Positions 60,802 to 64,000 of a DNA stretch of 64,000 nt are shown here, in pieces. The stretch comes from Rhodeus uyekii (lineage: Eukaryota > Chordata > Actinopteri > Cypriniformes > Acheilognathidae), in NCBI GenBank assembly GCA_037043235.1, contig JAWRVZ010000327.1, positions 1-64,000 of the forward strand, given 5' to 3'. The number at the start of each line of letters is the position of its first letter. Position 1 is the stretch's first letter. Under the pieces are notes generated by a model that saw only the letters and a list, made by a program, of their open reading frames with translations, was not told where the DNA came from and searched no databases. The position numbers and the translations under genes are program-made.

Positions 60802-61667
60802 CCATGGGTGAAAGTTTTCCGTATTATGACGGAATTCCGTATTTTGAACCTCGCCAGGAACCGTTTTTCCAAATCGCGTAAATCCGTTGAGATTTCAGTT
60901 CGGGGGGGGGGGGGGGGGGGGGGGGGTACAGGGCGACAGACCAACAGACCAATGTCCATGGCGACAGACCAACAGACCAATCGTACCTACTCGGCGATCT
61001 TCGGAGATAATGTGATTACGTAGAGAATTACCCGAGAAGTTCCGGGTGGGCGACAGACGAACCGCGCGGAGTGCAGTTGTGTCGGCGATTCTGATTGGTC
61101 AGTGAGACTCCGGCGTCCAATCGTATTTTTCAATTTACACTCGCTTGAGGACAACAACAGGTACAAGAAAACAACGCTCGCAAATTTTAAAAGTAATCTG
61201 AAAAAAATGAAGAATTTGCCGGTTGGTTATAACACGAAGCAGCTTGAAGCTAACAAACACCTGTATTTGTGTCTTTTTTGATGATGATGTAATGGATTGT
61301 GGTGATTAGAGAAAGTGAATTAAGTAACAAACCAAAATTAAATATAAATGTTAGTTATAGAACAACAGATGCAGAAGCAAAACCAATGACAGAGTTATAG
61401 AATACAATACTTCTGAAGGATTCTAGTAATAATTTAGAACTCCCAAAATTGGTGAATATTTTCTCAACTGCTAACTTGAAATACTTATTTCACACCCTTT
61501 TTATAGTAGCTGCAAGTTGCCAGGAGAGGTCGTTTCTACACAATAATTTGCAAGGAATGCAGGAGCTTCCAGGGGGCCTCCGGCCCTGGAATGTTAAGTG
61601 ACCCTGGACCTGGCGGCCCCCAGCTTTAAGTTTCAGTATTTTCAGTTTTGCCAACTTTCACCCATGT
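60802..61667. mobile_element. MITE-like element with CATGGGTGAAAGTT ends
   Basis: CCATGGGTGAAAGTTTTCCG at the left is inverted as AACTTTCACCCATG at the right. It contains a poly-G tract (60,902-60,926) and a duplicated GGCGACAGACCAACAGACCA. Confidence 0.65.
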
Positions 61668-61889
61668 ATATCTAATTACCTCACACTTCCTAGCCATGCC
61701 TTAGCAACCATTGTTGATCACCCTAGCAACCAAATCCAAAGCGAGATATCTTAAGTTCTGAATGTCACAGAGGTATTGTGGTTGTTTTATAATCATTCAT
61801 ACTGACAAGCAGCCTTTGAAGTATCATCACTAGCAGCTATCACGCTCTCCCTAGCAACCGTTTAGCCAGACCTATATCTCTCCATCAGA
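61668..61889. repeat. CCTAGCAACC-rich repeat
   Basis: CTAGCAACC occurs at about 61,730 and 61,850, with TTAGCAACC at about 61,702, a pattern common in teleost repeats. Confidence 0.5.
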
Positions 61890-62591
61890 GTGACAATACA
61901 CTCACATTATGTTTTAATCAATCCATCAAAGTCATCATCTTCTGTGTCTGAATTGAACAGCGGGGCAATTTCAGCGTCAAACATGCAGGTGTTGAACCGA
62001 TATCTGACTCCTCTGACAAATGTGACACCCCCCCCCCCCCCCCCCCCCCCCCCCTGTGTGCATTCATTAATACAAGCTACCTTGAGCATATTTGCTTATC
62101 AATCAATATTTTTTTCCACACAGCAACCACCCAGAACGTGCAAACACTCACCCATCATGTGAAAAATATCAACAGTTTTTCTGGTGTTGTGATTAGACAG
62201 ACACACACTGGAGTGTGCAGCACCTGGAAGATACATAAAGGGACCTGGAAAATACACGAAGGGACCTAAAATGTATTTTCCAGGTTCCTTTATGCATCTT
62301 CCAGGTCCTGTAAGCTTGTGTGAGTGTGTGTGTCTGTGTCTAATCACGATCCTTAATCTCCTCAGCTGTTTGTGCTCCTTTGTCAGTTATGAACGTTTCT
62401 AGGTTCGTGTTACGTGATGAGTGTGGATGTTCCTTGTTTCCACTAAGAAGTGCCAGTTTCTGTTGTATTTCAGGAATTTTGGTTTTCGTGTTTCCTTGAA
62501 TAAAGCTCTTACATTTGGAACTTATTCTCTGAGTCCTGGTTCTGCATCGCACTGGTTCCCGTTGGATGACACCTTTATACATATTTCATTA
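61890..62591. mobile_element. Second copy of the 18.4-19.0 kb element
   Basis: The minus strand at 61,907-62,000 reads FNSDTEDDDFDGLIKT-stop, the same tail as at 18.4 kb, and the flanks to 62,591 match (GTTCCTTTATGCATCTTCCA, GAACGTTTCTAGGTTC-type segments). A poly-C tract lies at 62,028-62,054. Confidence 0.7.
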
Positions 62592-62594
62592 CAG

Positions 62595-63968
62595 TAATAC
62601 CTCGGTTTACGAGTTTAATTTGTTCCAAGAGCGAGCTCGTAAACCAAAATGCTCGTACACCAAAACAAATGTCCCCATAAGGATGCACTAAAAATCAATT
62701 AATTCGTTCCACATGATCACAAATGCCCATTTTAAATATTTTTTTGGTTTTACCCTATTAATTGCAGTTAAAATTGTAACCATTAAGATCTCATATAAAT
62801 ACTAATTAATAATTGACAATTAAACTCTAAAAATACTTGACAATTTATTGTAATGCACTTCAGCTTTGAGCAGCCTGCTTGGAGGAGAGAGAGGAGGGAG
62901 GAGGGGGGAGCGGGAAAGCAAGGATGAAAGCAAATGAGTGAACTTATTATAATAGTGCAGAAGTTAAAGTCGTGGAACATGTGAGCCGCGAAAGAACGAA
63001 TTCACGGGAGCCGCGAGAGAACGAATTCGTGGGAGCTGCGAGAGAACTAGGGGAGCGTGGGGCACAAAGTAACATTATAGTAACAGCGCTAATTTTTTTT
63101 TTTTTTTTTTAAGATAGTTGCACGGGCATAAATGTGACGTGCTAAAGGGCTTTTCATCACACTGTTTGCACACGTTTTCTGGCCATTTTTCGAGAAATTC
63201 ATCGAAGTTTGGATGAGAACCACAGGAAAAACTCTTTTGGCAGCATGTAAATATTTTTTGTTATAGTAGTTGTTTTTCGATTTTCAAAGAATGTATGAAA
63301 GATTGTTAGTCTAATCTTATATTGTTATGAGTAACATCTTCTTGGCTAAAAGATGGTACCATTTTGAAAGACGTGAAAAACACATAGTGGCTGCTATCCG
63401 GTCCTGATGTAAACAAGACAGCACAGGGGTAGTTGTAACACTAAGCCGCATTGAACAAGTTGCATCAATAATCATATATTTTTCATTGTATTAACCTATT
63501 AAAACGTTTTTCATGTCATTACATCGTCCAAAACACAACAAATGTAAAAAATAAAGGAATTTTTTTTTTAATTCATAAGTTATGCTTATGATCATCAAGA
63601 CGCAACTTTTTTAAACAAATAAAAATACGTGAATGAACTTGCATTGGATAACATGGTGGTACAACTAACTGTCTCTTAAAATGAGCCCCGCTCACGGGAT
63701 AAGAAGTCACATTTTACTCCTTGCGCTTTTGCCGATACTGCAGAGAAACGGCAGGTCCGACGAACATGAAAACTGCTCATTTGTTTGTATAAAAATATGT
63801 TTTGTCTAACCCTATTACTTTTATTATTTGGCTAAAACCGTGTATATTTCACTACGGGAACAATAGCGATCACAATTAATTAATGTTTAATATGAGGTAA
63901 AAACTTCTGTAAATCACTTATAAAAGCATCACTGTGGTGAATGATGCAGCCAATGAATGAGTTAAGGC
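62595..63968. mobile_element. Pogo/Tigger-like MITE with nested element
   Basis: CAGTAATACCTCGGTTTACG starts at 62,595. A short minisatellite (GGGAGCCGCGAGAGAACGAA type, about three units, 62,980-63,045) sits where the copy at 37.9 kb has its own minisatellite. From about 63,052 to 63,830 another repeat is nested (inverse of 35,380-35,775 in part). The family resumes at GTATATTTCACTACGGGAAC. Confidence 0.7.
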
Positions 63969-64000
63969 AGGGGTCTCAAACTCAAATGAGCTGGGGGCCG
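63966..64000. mobile_element. hAT-like end cut by the window edge
   Basis: CAGGGGTCTCAAACTCAAAT followed by GAGCTGGGGGCCG is a common hAT terminal sequence. Confidence 0.6.

Noticed and set aside
61907..62089. Glycine-rich 60-codon frame
   Set aside because: The Gly run is a poly-C tract read in reverse. Only the short acidic tail resembles a transposase end.

Overview
The window is nuclear DNA of a teleost fish. The coding content is a set of vertebrate exons with consensus GT/AG splice sites. The repeats are typical of teleosts: pogo/Tigger-like MITEs, hAT-like ends, Rex1-like and L2-like LINEs, a DIRS element, a gypsy relic, CA/TA microsatellites and a GGGGCCAAGCACC-type satellite. I cannot name the species.

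Layout. (1) 1-17,499: a tandem array of twelve head-to-tail repeat units, short (about 1.1-1.3 kb) or long (about 1.8-2.0 kb). Every unit carries one or two matches to the CTCF core consensus and one CRE (TGACGTCA) next to an E2F-like and a YY1-like site. Five units begin with one to four copies of a 56-63 bp hairpin-forming monomer. (2) 17,500-20,041: a spacer of transposon debris. (3) 20,042-23,092: two more units of the same satellite in inverted orientation, ending in two hairpin monomers. (4) 23.1-28.4 kb: nested DNA transposons, an L2 fragment, and an inverted (antisense) pseudogene copy of two nol11 exons. (5) 28,473-44,441 (+): fifteen exons of nol11, which encodes an SSU-processome nucleolar protein. 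They run from about a sixth of the way into the protein to the stop codon. The introns are full of MITEs, a Rex1-like LINE, an L2 copy and hAT-like copies. The first coding exons of nol11 were not found. (6) 45-50.9 kb: Tigger/pogo-like elements, a 2.3 kb CAGTGCCGGCC-ended element with a perfect 32-bp hairpin, a tRNA-Ser-like pseudogene and long (AT)n tracts. (7) 50,975-54,398: a DIRS retrotransposon with Gag, RNase H/methyltransferase-like and tyrosine-recombinase regions, but with the reverse-transcriptase core deleted. (8) 54,589-54,661 (-): an apparently intact tRNA-Arg(CCG) gene, followed by a near-identical pair of 179-bp direct repeats. (9) 57,608-57,689 (+): the first coding exon of a SEC14-like/PRELI protein, probably sec14l1, whose remaining exons lie beyond the window or were not recognised. 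(10) 58.3-64 kb: a gypsy relic, MITEs, a fold-back and hAT-like ends.

How the parts relate. The only host genes supported are nol11, the tRNA gene and the sec14l1-like exon, all upstream of or within dense transposon DNA. The most unusual feature is the satellite. Its CTCF motifs all point one way in the main array and the other way in the inverted block, which is a divergent arrangement about 5 kb upstream of the visible nol11 exons. This suggests, without proving, that a repeat family may act as an insulator or regulatory array here.
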